Source of the DNA: Dryomyza anilis
Lineage: Eukaryota > Arthropoda > Insecta > Diptera > Dryomyzidae
DNA length: 64,000 bases
Direction of reading: 5' to 3'
NCBI GenBank assembly: GCA_951804985.1
Contig: OX638133.1
Location: 4,732,501 to 4,796,500, forward strand
Numbering within the stretch: position 1 is the stretch's first letter; each line of letters begins with the position of its first letter. This document shows, in pieces, positions 36,060 to 46,499 of the stretch. The notes under the pieces were generated by a model, which was not told the DNA's origin, did not search any database, and worked only from the letters and a program-made list of their open reading frames with translations. The position numbers and the translations under genes were made by a program.

Positions 36060-37420
36060 ATTTAAGAATGCATTAAGATTGCAGCATTGCCATATTTCAC
36101 ATATTGGTTGGATTTAGTTTTTATGTTTTGGCTGCAACCGCGTTCCTGTAGCTCATTAATCAATTTGCTACGAACTGCTTAAAATAAGATGCTCCTAATC
36201 ATTCTTGGAAAAATCTTACCTTTGGCCACTTGTTGCGCTCGAATTCCCTACCATAAATTTCACTAACTAGCGGACGGCAGCAGCATAGTACATTTTGTCC
36301 GTATAAATTGTGAAATTATGTTTAACTGTCATTATATCGTTGGTTGATCTAAGAATATGTTTTGCGCGCGCAAGTGTTCAAAATACACACAGCCCGCACT
36401 ACGTGCGCGCACAACAAGTGTCGCTGATGTTGTGCGATTTGTTGCTGTCAGTGAGTGAATTGTAAACATTGTGTAAATGTTGTACAACATGCATGGGAAT
36501 ATTTTGTGTGCAATGTGATAAGTTCGTCAATTCGGCATACAGGAAATGTTGAGGATGCAAAAATTTAAAATGCGGAAATATTCTATAACATAAGATGTCA
36601 ATTTTTTAATGTCTATTTCAACAAAGATTGATCTGTCATAATGTTATTTTAATTAATAGCTTAATTTATTTAAAATTTTGTATGTTATCGAATTCTGAAA
36701 AATTATAATATCGTAGTTGTTAAAAAAAAAATTCACCAAATACATTTTAAAAATGCCAAATATTCATTTACAAAAATCTTTATAAATATGTCAATTTTTA
36801 ATCGATGATCTCACCACATAATAAGAAAATGTAAATCTATTAGTGGATTTTTGAACTTTTAAAATGCATCAATTACTTTTTATTAATCAACAAACTCGAA
36901 ATTTGGTGACTTTTCGTTCTACAACGACGATATCAATTGCAAATTATTTGGTTTTTCTAGATGAATATTGTATTTATAGAGAGTCGCACTCATCTCTACA
37001 AGTTACACGCCTTCCCGTTAACATAACCGGATGCTACGTCATAATCATGACATCTGACGCAAGTTCTCTCAAAACCACGCATCATGCTCCCCATCATCAT
37101 CACACCTTAGAGCGCACCTCTCACTGCACCACACGCATAACTACAGCATCGCAATATGCCGCGCCGCTTTGCTCACCATGCAGCCGCATTAATGACGTCG
37201 TCGTCGTCATCGTCGGTCGTACCGCAAGGTCGTTCGTTGTCATTTCGTAAAAGTTGTTCTGTGGAATTCCCTCTCGCTTTTCATACGGATTTCACTCACT
37301 CACTCAAAGTCACAACACAACTATTTTAATGCTGTCGTGGGTTGCTCATATTGAATGACTTCAATCTCTTTGTTTTGTTACTCTCAGAATGAGTGCGGTT
37401 GGTAAAGTCAGACTAGTATT
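36060..37420. other. Single-copy-like region without recognised gene
   Basis: Mixed-composition DNA with a CACGTGCGC-type segment at about 36365-36425 (GCGCGCGCAAGTG, CTACGTGCGCGCAC) and a CATCATCATCAC / GACGTCGTCGTCGTC segment at 37085-37215. The longest frame (36864-37250 plus, 128 codons) starts in AT-rich sequence and is Thr/His/Ser rich with no known domain. Unsupported as a gene. Confidence 0.35.
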
Positions 37421-37927
37421 TTTCCCCATTATTCATAAACGGTTCTTTTTATACAAAAATGTAAATGTTTTAACGCCTATAAATATTACGATTAGTGTGG
37501 TTCTGCGATATGCAAAATACTTCAGTTTTATTTAATATAAGCCGTATCATACAAAAATAATCCAATGACAAATTGTATTTTTACCCATCGGTGAATATGT
37601 GGGTTAACCGTATAAGTCACGTATTTTAATCGAAAATATGATTAAGAAATATAAGAATTTGTATCTTTGAAGTGAGCACAAAGTTAGCTTGAATGTAAAT
37701 CAAACAAAAAACAAAAATGTCTCTAGTTCTGAACTGATAAAATGTATTAAATAGAAATAACTACAGCTTATAACACAGTATAGTATGACTAATCATTGAG
37801 GCCTATGAGATCAATAATGACAAAGTCAATTTAACAAAAGTATTCTAGAACTGTTTTTGTATATATTGTATTTTTCACGTTATCAAAATTTACTAAGGTT
37901 TACAGAAATTCCTTTCATTTAAGTACC

Positions 37928-38225
37928 CACACACAGAAAAATCCTCATGTGGCATGAAGTTGAAAGAACGAAAAAGTTAGTTGTTAATTCGAATTGTCTG
38001 CAAATTTGTTCGCGGAACTGCCATATTCGGTTGGCACTTGAAATATTAGTCTATACACACTCCCAATAGTTCTAAATCTGTACTAAATTGTTATAAAAAT
38101 TGTTATAAAACAGTTCGAAATTGGTTGTAGTCCAAACTACACCCCCTTTAGTTTTAACAACAACCGACTAAGCGGTTGAGAGAACCGACTAAGTTGGTTC
38201 TCGCAACAAATTTCTATTCTGCGTG
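37928..38225 (-). mobile_element. MITE type C, complete copy
   Basis: CACACACAGAAAAATCCTCA at the left and GCAACAAATTTCTATTCTGC at the right, then GTG|TA. This is the best preserved long type C copy. It carries GGTTGAGAGAACCGACTAAG twice-used words and ATATTCGGTTGGCACTTGAA, shared with 55226-55481. It is inverted relative to the copy at 29467. Confidence 0.75.
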
Positions 38226-38328
38226 TATATATAAGAATGGATTATAGCTTTTTCTTCTTGTTTTAAGGCAGCACAGGTCGGTTCGCAAGAAAAATTATAA
38301 AGTAAAGTGTTTTAAACGGTATTGAGGT

Positions 38329-38336
38329 ATTTGAAC
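38329..38336. repeat. Left 8-bp target-site duplication
   Basis: ATTTGAAC, repeated at 39106-39113. Confidence 0.9.
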
Positions 38337-39105
38337 TAGATATGGGCGCGTGCCGTGCTTTTTTTGTGTCCCTCCCGAAAATCTGAGTTCGTGCGTGCAA
38401 ATCTTCGTGCGTGCTAGTTGCTGTCGTGCACGTGAGTGTCCGTGCCTCCAAAATCAGGCACGCGCTCATTAAATTTTTATTTTATAGTTTCTACCCCAAT
38501 TAAAAAAAAACCCTTGCTATTTTAAACTTTTCTTAAAAATCTGTTGTTTTAGTTTTACTTATGGATTTAAGAGAAAAAACTAAATTTTTGATTTATTTAT
38601 TACATATTCGGGTTCCAAGATTTTCAAAATTGTGGTTCCGATACCGGTTTCAACCAACAAATTAAATGGGTTTCGAGTCCGGTTTCATACATTTTTAATA
38701 ACGGATTTTTAATTTCGGTTCTTCGCGTTCTCTGACAGGGACTATAATATCTCTTCCGGTTCTGGTTCCGATATATAGCGGTACCGATTCCAACAAGAAA
38801 AAATATATATGTTTCGATTCCAGTTCCGGTTCAACACATTTTTAATAACGATTATGGTTTCAAAAAATCTAAACGGTTCTGATATTATTTTTCAAGTTTC
38901 TCTTGCTTTTTCATGTTTTTCCGTGCTTTTTTTCGTGTTTTGTCGTGTTTTTCCGTGTTTCTTCGTGTCTTTTAAAATCCTGTGTTTTATCGTGCTTCTC
39001 GTGCGTGCCTGTAAATTTACTCGTCGGGCTCGTGCTCGTGCGTGTCACCTATCGGCGTGCCCGTGCGTGTCCGTGCCATCAAAAACAGGCACGCGCCCAT
39101 CTCCA
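38337..39105 (+). mobile_element. 769-bp hAT-type element, GATGGGCGCGTGCC termini, copy 1
   Basis: The left end TAGATATGGGCGCGTGCC and the right end GGCACGCGCCCATCTCCA are inverted, with an 8-bp duplication ATTTGAAC. Terminal zones are GC-rich with many CGTGCGTG words. The interior is AT-rich with GGTTCCGATT / CCGGTTTCAACC repeats and a CGTGTTTTTCCGTGTTTC tract. Overlapping plus frames at 38809-39214 are products of these repeats, not a protein I recognise. Confidence 0.85.
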
Positions 39106-39113
39106 ATTTGAAC
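39106..39113. repeat. Right 8-bp target-site duplication
   Basis: ATTTGAAC, identical to 38329-38336. Confidence 0.9.
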
Positions 39114-39272
39114 ATAAATGGTCAGGCACAATGCACCGATCATGCCAATTTTCATTACCAAATAGCACAGTTGTATATGTAATTTATCTTCGGAGTTTCA
39201 TTGATTCGAATTAGAATTTCTCTCAGAATAGCTCAATTAAAAAAAACACTTAAAAGGACTTCAATTACTACT

Positions 39273-40068
39273 CACAGAAAAATAAGTACATCATATTGAT
39301 GAATTCCGTTCTTCAAACCATGATTCATTGTATTGAAGAGCCATTTATAATATTAATGACTAACGCAATCAATGTTATGAAAGGCTATCATAAATAGGAA
39401 GAACGCTTGGTAACTGTCGAAAAAGTGTTCTTCAATATGATGAACTGTATGTGAAGAATACTAAAATATAAAATACAACATATGTGTTCATCATATTGAA
39501 GAACGCTGTTCATTAAACCAAATTTCTATCAACATATTTTTTTTCTTTCATTTTTTCCCGTACTTCTCAGTTCTCAAATAGTTCTTGTATATTATTTCTT
39601 ATATAATACTTGCTCGACATGCATAAATTAGTAAAATGTTTTATAATATATTTATTATAATTACAATTTTTTATAAATAAAAAGTTGTATTTATAAAAAA
39701 TATAAAAAAAAAAAAAATTTCGAACAATTTTTTTTTTTTTCGAACAAATTTTTTTTTGAAAAAAACATTTTTTCCAACAATTTTTTAACACATTTTTTTA
39801 CTAAAAAATTTTTTTTTTGAAAAAAAATTTATTTGTTCGAAATTTTTTTTCGGATAATTGTTTTTTTTAATGTTATTTTTTAAATAAAATTTTCACAACA
39901 CTTTTTTTTCGAATTATTTTATAATTTTTTTTTTTTGAAAAATATTATAAACATCAATATGACAATTCAAATTCATTGTATTGAATATTGATGAATCTGG
40001 TAATTGGTGAAAAAATACATAATATTTATGAATAAATTCATCATATTGAAGATTTTTTTTTTTCTGTG
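39273..40068 (-). mobile_element. MITE type A, copy 3, inverted
   Basis: CACAGAAAAATAAG at the left and TTTTTTTTTTCTGTG at the right. Modules appear in reverse order relative to copies at 7119 and 19635: GAATTCCGTTCTTCAAACCA first, the A/T-run centre, then ACATAATATTTATGAATAAA and TTCATCATATTGAAG last. The flanking TA dinucleotides are not conserved. Confidence 0.75.
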
Positions 40069-40359
40069 CTGAATTTCAAGAAATATTACAAGAATATAAG
40101 CGGCTCGTCTATGCTTTAAAATCGTTGATATTCGAATTTCAAATTGCTTCGAGAATACCTCAATTAAATAGTCAAGACTTACTTCTTTAAGAATCACACG
40201 CATCCTAATAACTTTACTTAACAGATTGTAATTGAATATAAATTCGCACTAAAATATAGCAAAAGCAATTGAAAGTGAGCAGAAGAATTCAATTAACATA
40301 TTTTATGGCACATCTTTGCAGTTCTTTTGCTACCACTTCTGTGCTACTCACCACACAGT

Positions 40360-41040
40360 CCTATTAATTTGACAAACCAGAGTGTGACTCCACATCAAGG
40401 CAACAATACGAAGGTAAGCATAACAACATCTCACAGAACCTCACGTGACGATGACGATGACGCTGACGGTCAGATCCTGTCATGCGCGGTAACCGTATCC
40501 CTAGGAATGGTGTGTACAACACAAAAAGGAGAACCATATATAACGTTGCACATCCTCAACTAATGATAGAGATTGCATTGCTTTTTAATGATGTTCTGAA
40601 AGCCATGATTTGTTTTTTCGAGGCATTGTCTTCGAATGCGTTTCAGGCACTTGGAAACTTGGAAACTTTACTTGCGCGCGCCTGGTCCATTGAAGCGTTT
40701 AGAATGATGGCAACTTGATCGAAGACTGATTGAAGTTGAAATCGAAGAAACGTGTCTGGTTGTCTGACTATGCGTCTCTTTGGTATAACTGACTGACTGT
40801 CGGCAATGCTTGTCTGTCTCTTTTGCAGACAGACTTGTGATGTTGCTGATTATGTTGTTGTTCTTGTTGTTGTTGTTGGTGGTGCCACTGAAAGCAAACA
40901 CTTGTTGGCGGCACATGGCGTTGACAGGGAATTGCGCTTCGCAGAAACCGAAAGCTTCGGAGACTTTAGTAGCGCGATTAGGAACATGGAATATATAAAA
41001 AGAATAGTAGTGGGTGATCGATACTGATATTGTGGTAAAT
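40360..41040. other. Single-copy-like island, unassigned
   Basis: Less AT-rich DNA with a GACGATGACGATGACGCTG run at about 40446 and TTGTTGTTGTTGG at about 40857. Overlapping frames on both strands (40327-40563, 40668-41060, 40806-41027) have no recognisable domain. A GAAGGTAAGC string at about 40409 resembles a splice donor, but no partner exon is evident. Confidence 0.3.
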
Positions 41041-41784
41041 CGCTTGAATGGGATACTCAAATGATTAAGTCATTAAAATATAAAGTTACGTTTTGAATTA
41101 GGACGTTACTTTTATCAAAGCTACAAAAGTAGGGAACAAATCGGCTTTGTTAACCGTTAAGACCTTTCCAGTATATTATTCGTTTCAATAGCACAACGAA
41201 AAAGTCGCAAGATGTCGAAGATGCCTCGAGATGCGGCTGAATTTTTCCGGTATCGAAGCCATCCAGTCTGTCCATGTTTCGGAGTTCTTCGATGCCTCAA
41301 ATAGTTGTCGAACTCACTCCGAGAACAATTTACTATATCGTTGTTATATCGGTTCAAGTCCATGGTTCTTGAATTCATGTTTTTATGATGAAAACACAAA
41401 ATTCTAATAGATGTCGTAGCTAGTTTGAATTTATATCAAATAAAGGCAACATTAAGGTTGACAGGTTACAAGGCGGTAATGGAATTGAGTTCTTCGATTT
41501 CTTGAGATCGGTCAGCTGGGTCTGACAGCGACGACATTTTCAGTTCCATCGTGAGAAACTATTTTTATTCGGAGATGTATGAACGATATTACGAGTTTTA
41601 TCTTACCATTCTCGTTGTACAGAATACGTATTGAGGTTCTCAATCGGTTCGATTTAGAAATAATTATCGTAACGAGAAAACTTCATTATTTCGTTACGAT
41701 ATCTGCGTACATCTTAGAATGAATTGTAGTATGATATAGATACGAGAATCGTAACCGAGATGAAATGAATTCCCCGACATCTCG

Positions 41785-42036
41785 TGTTCGAGGGAAATAC
41801 ATGGCCTGATTCCACCAGGTCGTGTATTCACTCGTTCTACTCGGGCATCGAACCAAGCTTACCCCTTCGTAGTCCACTCGGTTCTCAACAGAACCACGCA
41901 TTACAGAAATAATTCGTTCTTCAGTCGCACGATACGTTTCTGGAACAATCTCCCTGCGTCTGTTATTCCCAACTTTTTTAATATTGGGAAATATAAAGCA
42001 AACACCGGCACTACTCCATCTTTCCTCTTCCCTTAA
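41785..42036 (+). pseudogene. LINE reverse-transcriptase polyprotein, C-terminal fragment (copy 1)
   Basis: 84 codons open to a TAA at 42034. The residues match the C-terminal end of the longer fragment at 55538-56278: EIHGLIPPGRVF, STRASNQA, RTTHYRNNSFFSR, WNNLPASV and a final short tail. The family is the C-terminal domain found after the RT in Jockey/CR1-like LINEs, with the typical (R)LWNNLP motif (here FWNNLP). The fragment is 5'-truncated at about 41785, where homology stops abruptly, as expected of incomplete reverse transcription. The tail after FNIGKYKAN differs from copy 2 by a frame change (reads TGTTPSFLFP). Non-functional. Confidence 0.85.
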
Positions 42037-42126
42037 ACCTATAATCCTTTCTTACGATCAACACTGTGCATTGCACGAATAGGGGGCATCCCCTGAGCGT
42101 TGGTTAATTTGTAAAAAAATAAAAAT
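42037..42126 (+). mobile_element. LINE 3' UTR with GGGG-GCAT-CCCC hairpin and A-rich tail (copy 1)
   Basis: Follows the stop codon with CTTACGATCAACACTGTGCA, AGGGGGCATCCCCTGAGCG and TTGGTTAATTTGT, then an A-rich end. The same order and words follow the stop in the second copy (56279-56373). The GGGG/CCCC stem-loop is conserved in both and may be the 3' recognition structure used by the element's RT. Confidence 0.85.
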
Positions 42127-42486
42127 GAGAAGTTCTATTAAAACGGTGAGCAGATATCGAACCGACTAGTCAAAGTTATATCGAAACGACAATTATTTTA
42201 ATTCTCGTACCATATTTTCTTCTTCAGTTCCTTGGATCCCTAGCGGGACATAGAGAATCATACCATATAACTAAAGAAAACAAGTTCAATATCGATTTTA
42301 TTTAAAAATTAGAATCGGTATAATAACGAGATCATGTTTTATTCACGTAGACATTTCAAAAGCAACCTCGCAAAATTGTTCGATGCAACTGGAGGCTTCA
42401 AGTCGTGGTATCCTGGGTATACAAATACATCCAATTTAGCATATTATTACCAATACTATAACATTTCCTTTAATTAATTCGTTGCA

Positions 42487-42572
42487 GGACACTTCCCCGA
42501 TAAACATTTCCCCGATACTTGCCCGAATGGACATTTCCCCGAAAGACAATTCTCGAAGTAGACACTTCCCCT
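42487..42572 (-). repeat. Short inverted arm of GGGGAAATGTCC structure
   Basis: CACTTCCCCGATAAACATTT, GGACATTTCCCCGAAAGAC and GACACTTCCCC units: about five copies of the reverse complement of the array at 42716-43036, separated from it by about 143 AT-rich bases. Confidence 0.75.
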
Positions 42573-42715
42573 AAATGAGTAAGAAAAAGTGAAAAAATAC
42601 CAAATATAGGCTTTTGACACCTTTTGTAGGTAATTGGTACTACAAATGATATCGATTTCTGCAATAAAATTTTGTCGGTATATTTTTTATTCCACCCACC
42701 GTTGGTCACATTTAT

Positions 42716-43036
42716 GTGAAATTTTCATTTCGGGGAAATTTATATTTTGGGAAAAGTATATTTCGGGGAAATGTCCATATTGGGGAAATGTCCATATTGG
42801 GGAAATGTCCATATTGGGGAAATGTCCATAATGGGGAAATGTCCATATTGGGGAAATGTCCATATTGGGAAAATGTCCATATTGGGGAAATGTCCACTTC
42901 AGGGAAGTTCGCTGAAATGTCTATTTCTGTGTAGTGTCCATTTTGGGGAAATGTCCATTCGGTGAAGTGGCCTTCCGGGGAAATGTCTTTCGGAAAAATG
43001 TTAATTCGGGGAAGTGGGTTCGCGGAAATGTCTATG
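42716..43036 (+). repeat. 17-bp minisatellite, GGGGAAATGTCCATATT
   Basis: About 18 copies of the 17-base unit. The centre (about 42775-42895) is nearly homogeneous and the flanks vary (TTCGGGGAAATG, GGGGAAGTGG). With the short inverted arm at 42487-42572 it forms a fold-back structure whose arms are made of tandem repeats, as in Foldback-type elements. Open frames here (for example 42634-42831) simply read the 17-mer. Confidence 0.9.
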
Positions 43037-43389
43037 AATCACTCAATTATATTACTCTATTAATGCTATGATAGCTTATTTTAGTTTGCTAACATTGAAA
43101 ATTATAATAATAATTATTTTTATAATTTGTAATAATTATTTTTATAATTTGTAATAATTATTACTTGAATTCTTTAGAAACATGTGCTAATTTTTCAAAT
43201 TTTAGGTTCTAGACATTTAGATTCTGTTTCCCTAACAAAATATATATTAATCTGTTGATTTCGTAAGTTAGACTCAATATTTCTTTCCGTAGTGCACTTC
43301 TTTTCAACACTATATCCATTATAGTTGCCATAACCAACTTTCAATACTTATAACGACTTCCTTTAATACCCCTCCTCGCAAATATCTCT

Positions 43390-44240
43390 TCCAAGACTTC
43401 TACTCAGCATGCCGCACAGTTCATTGGACGCCAATTTGAAGCAGCAACATTGCACCAAAAACGGGAAAACGAGAGTGAAACTGATTGAAATCGAGATTCG
43501 GGTACCGTGAACTACAGCGACTGCAACAACGCCTAGACAGCAGTAAGAGCAATGCAACGAGTACATGACAAACATTGTCACAGTTCGCCAAATACAATAA
43601 CAACATTGACAACAATAAACAACGCCAACAGCAAGGCACCTTAAATTGTTGTTGCTGCTGCTGATGCTGTTGCAGCGATAACCAGCCAGCAACGTGACAC
43701 ATTCGCAATTCGAGGCATTATTTTATAGAATTTAATGATTGCAACAAAAACGCCTGCAAGCTGAATGAATGACTGACAGACTGGTTGGTTGGTTGGTTGG
43801 TTAGTTGATGTTGCTGCTGTTGCAGTTGTTGCAATGATTGTTAACATAACCAAGTAACTTGCATAAGCAAATTTTTGCCAAAGCAAGTTGCAACTGCATC
43901 AACGAGAAATCTAGTTCAAGCGTGCAACCAGCAACAACAACAATTGCGGATTTTTGACTGACCAGTTCCAATGTTGCGCATGTAGGGCGGCAATAGCAAT
44001 AGCAGCCACGACAAAACGACCAACGCCCGACGAATAGACGACTTATTATAGACTCTAAGTGCAAATAAGAACAGCAAAAAGTTTTGTGGGTAGGCGACAA
44101 AAGCTTCGAACGAACGCCGAAACGAGCGAATGATTAACAAGGTTGTCGCCGAGTTGAAGGTCGTCGTGAAATGAGTGCAGCAGCAACACCAACAACAACA
44201 GCTAGAACACGAAAAACAAAAGAACTTCATCGCAATCACA
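43390..44240. other. CAGCAACAACAA / TTGTTGCTGCTG island, single-copy-like
   Basis: Near-balanced composition with trinucleotide-type runs and a GGTTGGTTGGTTGGTTGG run at 43785. Numerous overlapping minus frames (43363-44269) are Cys/Leu/Thr/Ala rich and mutually overlapping, as expected from CTG/CAG bias. No domain recognised. Likely host non-coding sequence. Confidence 0.4.
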
Positions 44241-44754
44241 CGCAAAAGATCCAGATTAATAATGACCACAACATTTGGAACATTTGTTCCCCCAACGACG
44301 TCAGCTTATCGCATTTTGTCTACTTTGGCCACAAAACTCTTTATTGTTTTTGTCCGGTCCGCTTGAAATGAGCCAACAAATGAGATCGACTGCGTGTGAT
44401 TTTGCACTTAATTCACCCTCAATTCACAAGTCGTTCCAGTCGCAGATTCAAAGATACATTTGCGGTAAGCTTCATTCTACTTCATTCTGTTGTTTCGATG
44501 CTTTGTTGATCCTGATTTCAGAACATGTTGCCTGCGAGGCGATATCAATAAATTTCGTGTCTCGATTGGCGGTGTTGCTGCCTGTGGTTTGGCGGTATTG
44601 TGGCGGCGATATTTCAAATTAATTAATCATCTTGTAACGGTTCAATTCGATAGTCGCAAATCGATTCGCACAATCGAAAGTATCGAATAATGATGTTTGG
44701 TTTATGCTTTTTTTATTTAACGGGTTAAAGAAAATTCTTTACGATAATTAGTCT

Positions 44755-46265
44755 CTGCGAAAATGATTCTTCCGAGTCAATTCTTTCCCGTATTTTTCCC
44801 CCTCACGCAGTTCATCACAAAACAACTCTTCACAATCTTTTGCAGACACAACTCTTTCCCTAGACAATTCTTCGTCCAGATAATTCATCCCCGAGACCTT
44901 TCTTTCCCGAGACCATTCTATTCCGAAACCATTCTATCCCGAGACCATTCTTTCCCGAGACCATTCTTTTCGAAACCATTTTTTCCCGAGACCATTCTTT
45001 CCTGAAATCACTCTTTCCCGAGACCATTCTTTCCCGAAACCATTCTTTCCCGAGACCATTCTTTCCCGAAACAACTTTTTCCGGAGACCATTCTTTCCCG
45101 AGACAATTCATATCTATACAATTCTTGACTAAACGATTCATTCCCATGGCAATTCTTCCCTGAAACAATTTAGCCTAGATATAATTCTGCATTGAGACAA
45201 CTCTGTCCAAAAACAATTCTAACCTAGGCAATTGTGCCCCAAGACAATTCTATATGAATTTCATCCCCGACATTCTTTCCTGCCTAAATCATCAACTTTT
45301 TCAGAGAATTCTTCACAAGTACAGTTCTTTCCAGGTCAATTTTTCTCCGAGACTAAACTTTCCCGACTAATTCTTACCCGTATAAATATTCTCCAGGCTA
45401 TTCTTAAGTTCTTTCCAAGTCTCCAAGACTATCTATCCCGACTATTTTCCCCTCAGGCAATTCTTCACCGAACAACTCTCTCTCGTCACAATCCTGTCCA
45501 GTCATAATTATTTACCTAGACAATTCTTCTCCGAGATAATTCATCACCGAGATCATTCTTTTCTGAAACCATTCTATCCCGAGACCATTGTTTCCCGAGA
45601 CCGTTCTTTCCCGAGAACATTCTTTCCCGAAACCATTCTTTCCCGAGTCCATTCTTTCCCGAGACCATTCTTTCCCGAATCATTTTTCCCAAGACCATTC
45701 TTTCCCCAAATCATTCTTTCCCGAGACCATTCTTTCCCGAGACCATTATTTCCCGAAGTCAATCTTTCCCGAGACCATTCTTTCCCGAAACAATTTTTTG
45801 CCGAGATCATTCTTTCCCGAAACAATTTTTTCCCGAGACCATTCTTTCCCGAGACCATTCCTTCCCGAGACAATTCATATCTATAGAATTCTTGAATGGA
45901 CGATTCATTCCCATGGCAATTCTTTCCTGAAACAATTTAGCCTAGATATAATTCTTCATTGAGGCAACTTTGTCCAAAAACAATTCTATCCTAGGCAATT
46001 GTGCCCCAAGACAATTCTATATGAATTTCATCCCCGAGATTATTTCCTGACTAAATCATCCCCTTTTTCAGAGAATTCTTCACCAATACAATTCTTTCCA
46101 AGTTAATGCTTCTCCGAGACTAAACTTTCCCGACTAATTCTTCCCCGGATAAATATTCTCCAGCCCATTCTTCGGTTATTTCCAAGACTATTCTTTCACG
46201 ACTAATTCATTCCCGGTGAAATATTCTGCAGCTCATTTTTCAGTTCATTCCAAGACAATTCTTTT
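44755..46265 (+). repeat. CCCGAGACCATTCTTT minisatellite with a 767-bp higher-order duplication
   Basis: Two homogeneous blocks of a 16-base unit CCCGAGACCATTCTTT (about 44880-45100 and 45540-45868) are separated by more diverged relatives (GACAATTCTTCCC, CGAGACTAAACTTTCC). The diverged stretch from 45104 (CAATTCATATCTATACAATT) recurs from 45871 with the same internal order, so block plus spacer were duplicated as a unit with 767-base offset. Frames on both strands merely read the repeat. Confidence 0.9.
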
Positions 46266-46334
46266 CTATAAAATATGGAGGATTATAAAACTTTTTATCT
46301 TTATACTAAAACTTGGTTCGCAAATTTCAATTTG

Positions 46335-46475
46335 TCTAGGCAAATAATTGTATTAGGGATAAATCGTCTTAAGGAAAAATTGTATCGGAAAAGAATTGTC
46401 TGATGAAAAATTGTCCGGAAAAGAGATGAGCTGGGAATAAATATTCCTGGAAGGAATTGTTTGGAGAAGATTTGT
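46335..46475 (-). repeat. Short inverted arm of the CCCGAGACCATTCTTT structure
   Basis: GGGATAAATCGTC, GGAAAAGAATTGTC and GGAAGGAATTGTTTGG units resemble the reverse complement of the array to the left, after about 70 unrelated bases. The arrangement (long arm, short spacer, short inverted arm) parallels 42487-43036 but in the opposite order. Confidence 0.55.
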
Positions 46476-46499
46476 TTAACTATTAAACCTAAATATAAT

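Noticed and set aside
36864..37250. 128-codon plus frame
   Set aside because: Starts in AT-rich DNA, has Thr/His/Ser-rich content from CACCATCATC and GTCGTC runs, and no domain or splice support.
40668..41060. 130-codon minus frame
   Set aside because: Overlaps other open frames on both strands in the same segment and contains low-complexity Asn/Ser/Thr stretches. Nothing distinguishes it from chance.
42034..42060. Possible continuation of the LINE protein beyond TAA at 42034
   Set aside because: The second copy places its own stop near the same point and both then enter the same 3' UTR, so this is the natural end with a local frame difference.
42634..42965. Overlapping frames repeating GEMSILGKCPYWGNVH
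   Set aside because: Direct translation of the 17-bp GGGGAAATGTCCATATT repeat in three frames.
45588..45962. 124-codon plus frame and matching minus frames with FPETILSRDHS / GLGKEWSRE repeats
   Set aside because: These are translations of the 16-bp minisatellite; both strands are open because the unit lacks stop codons, not because of selection.
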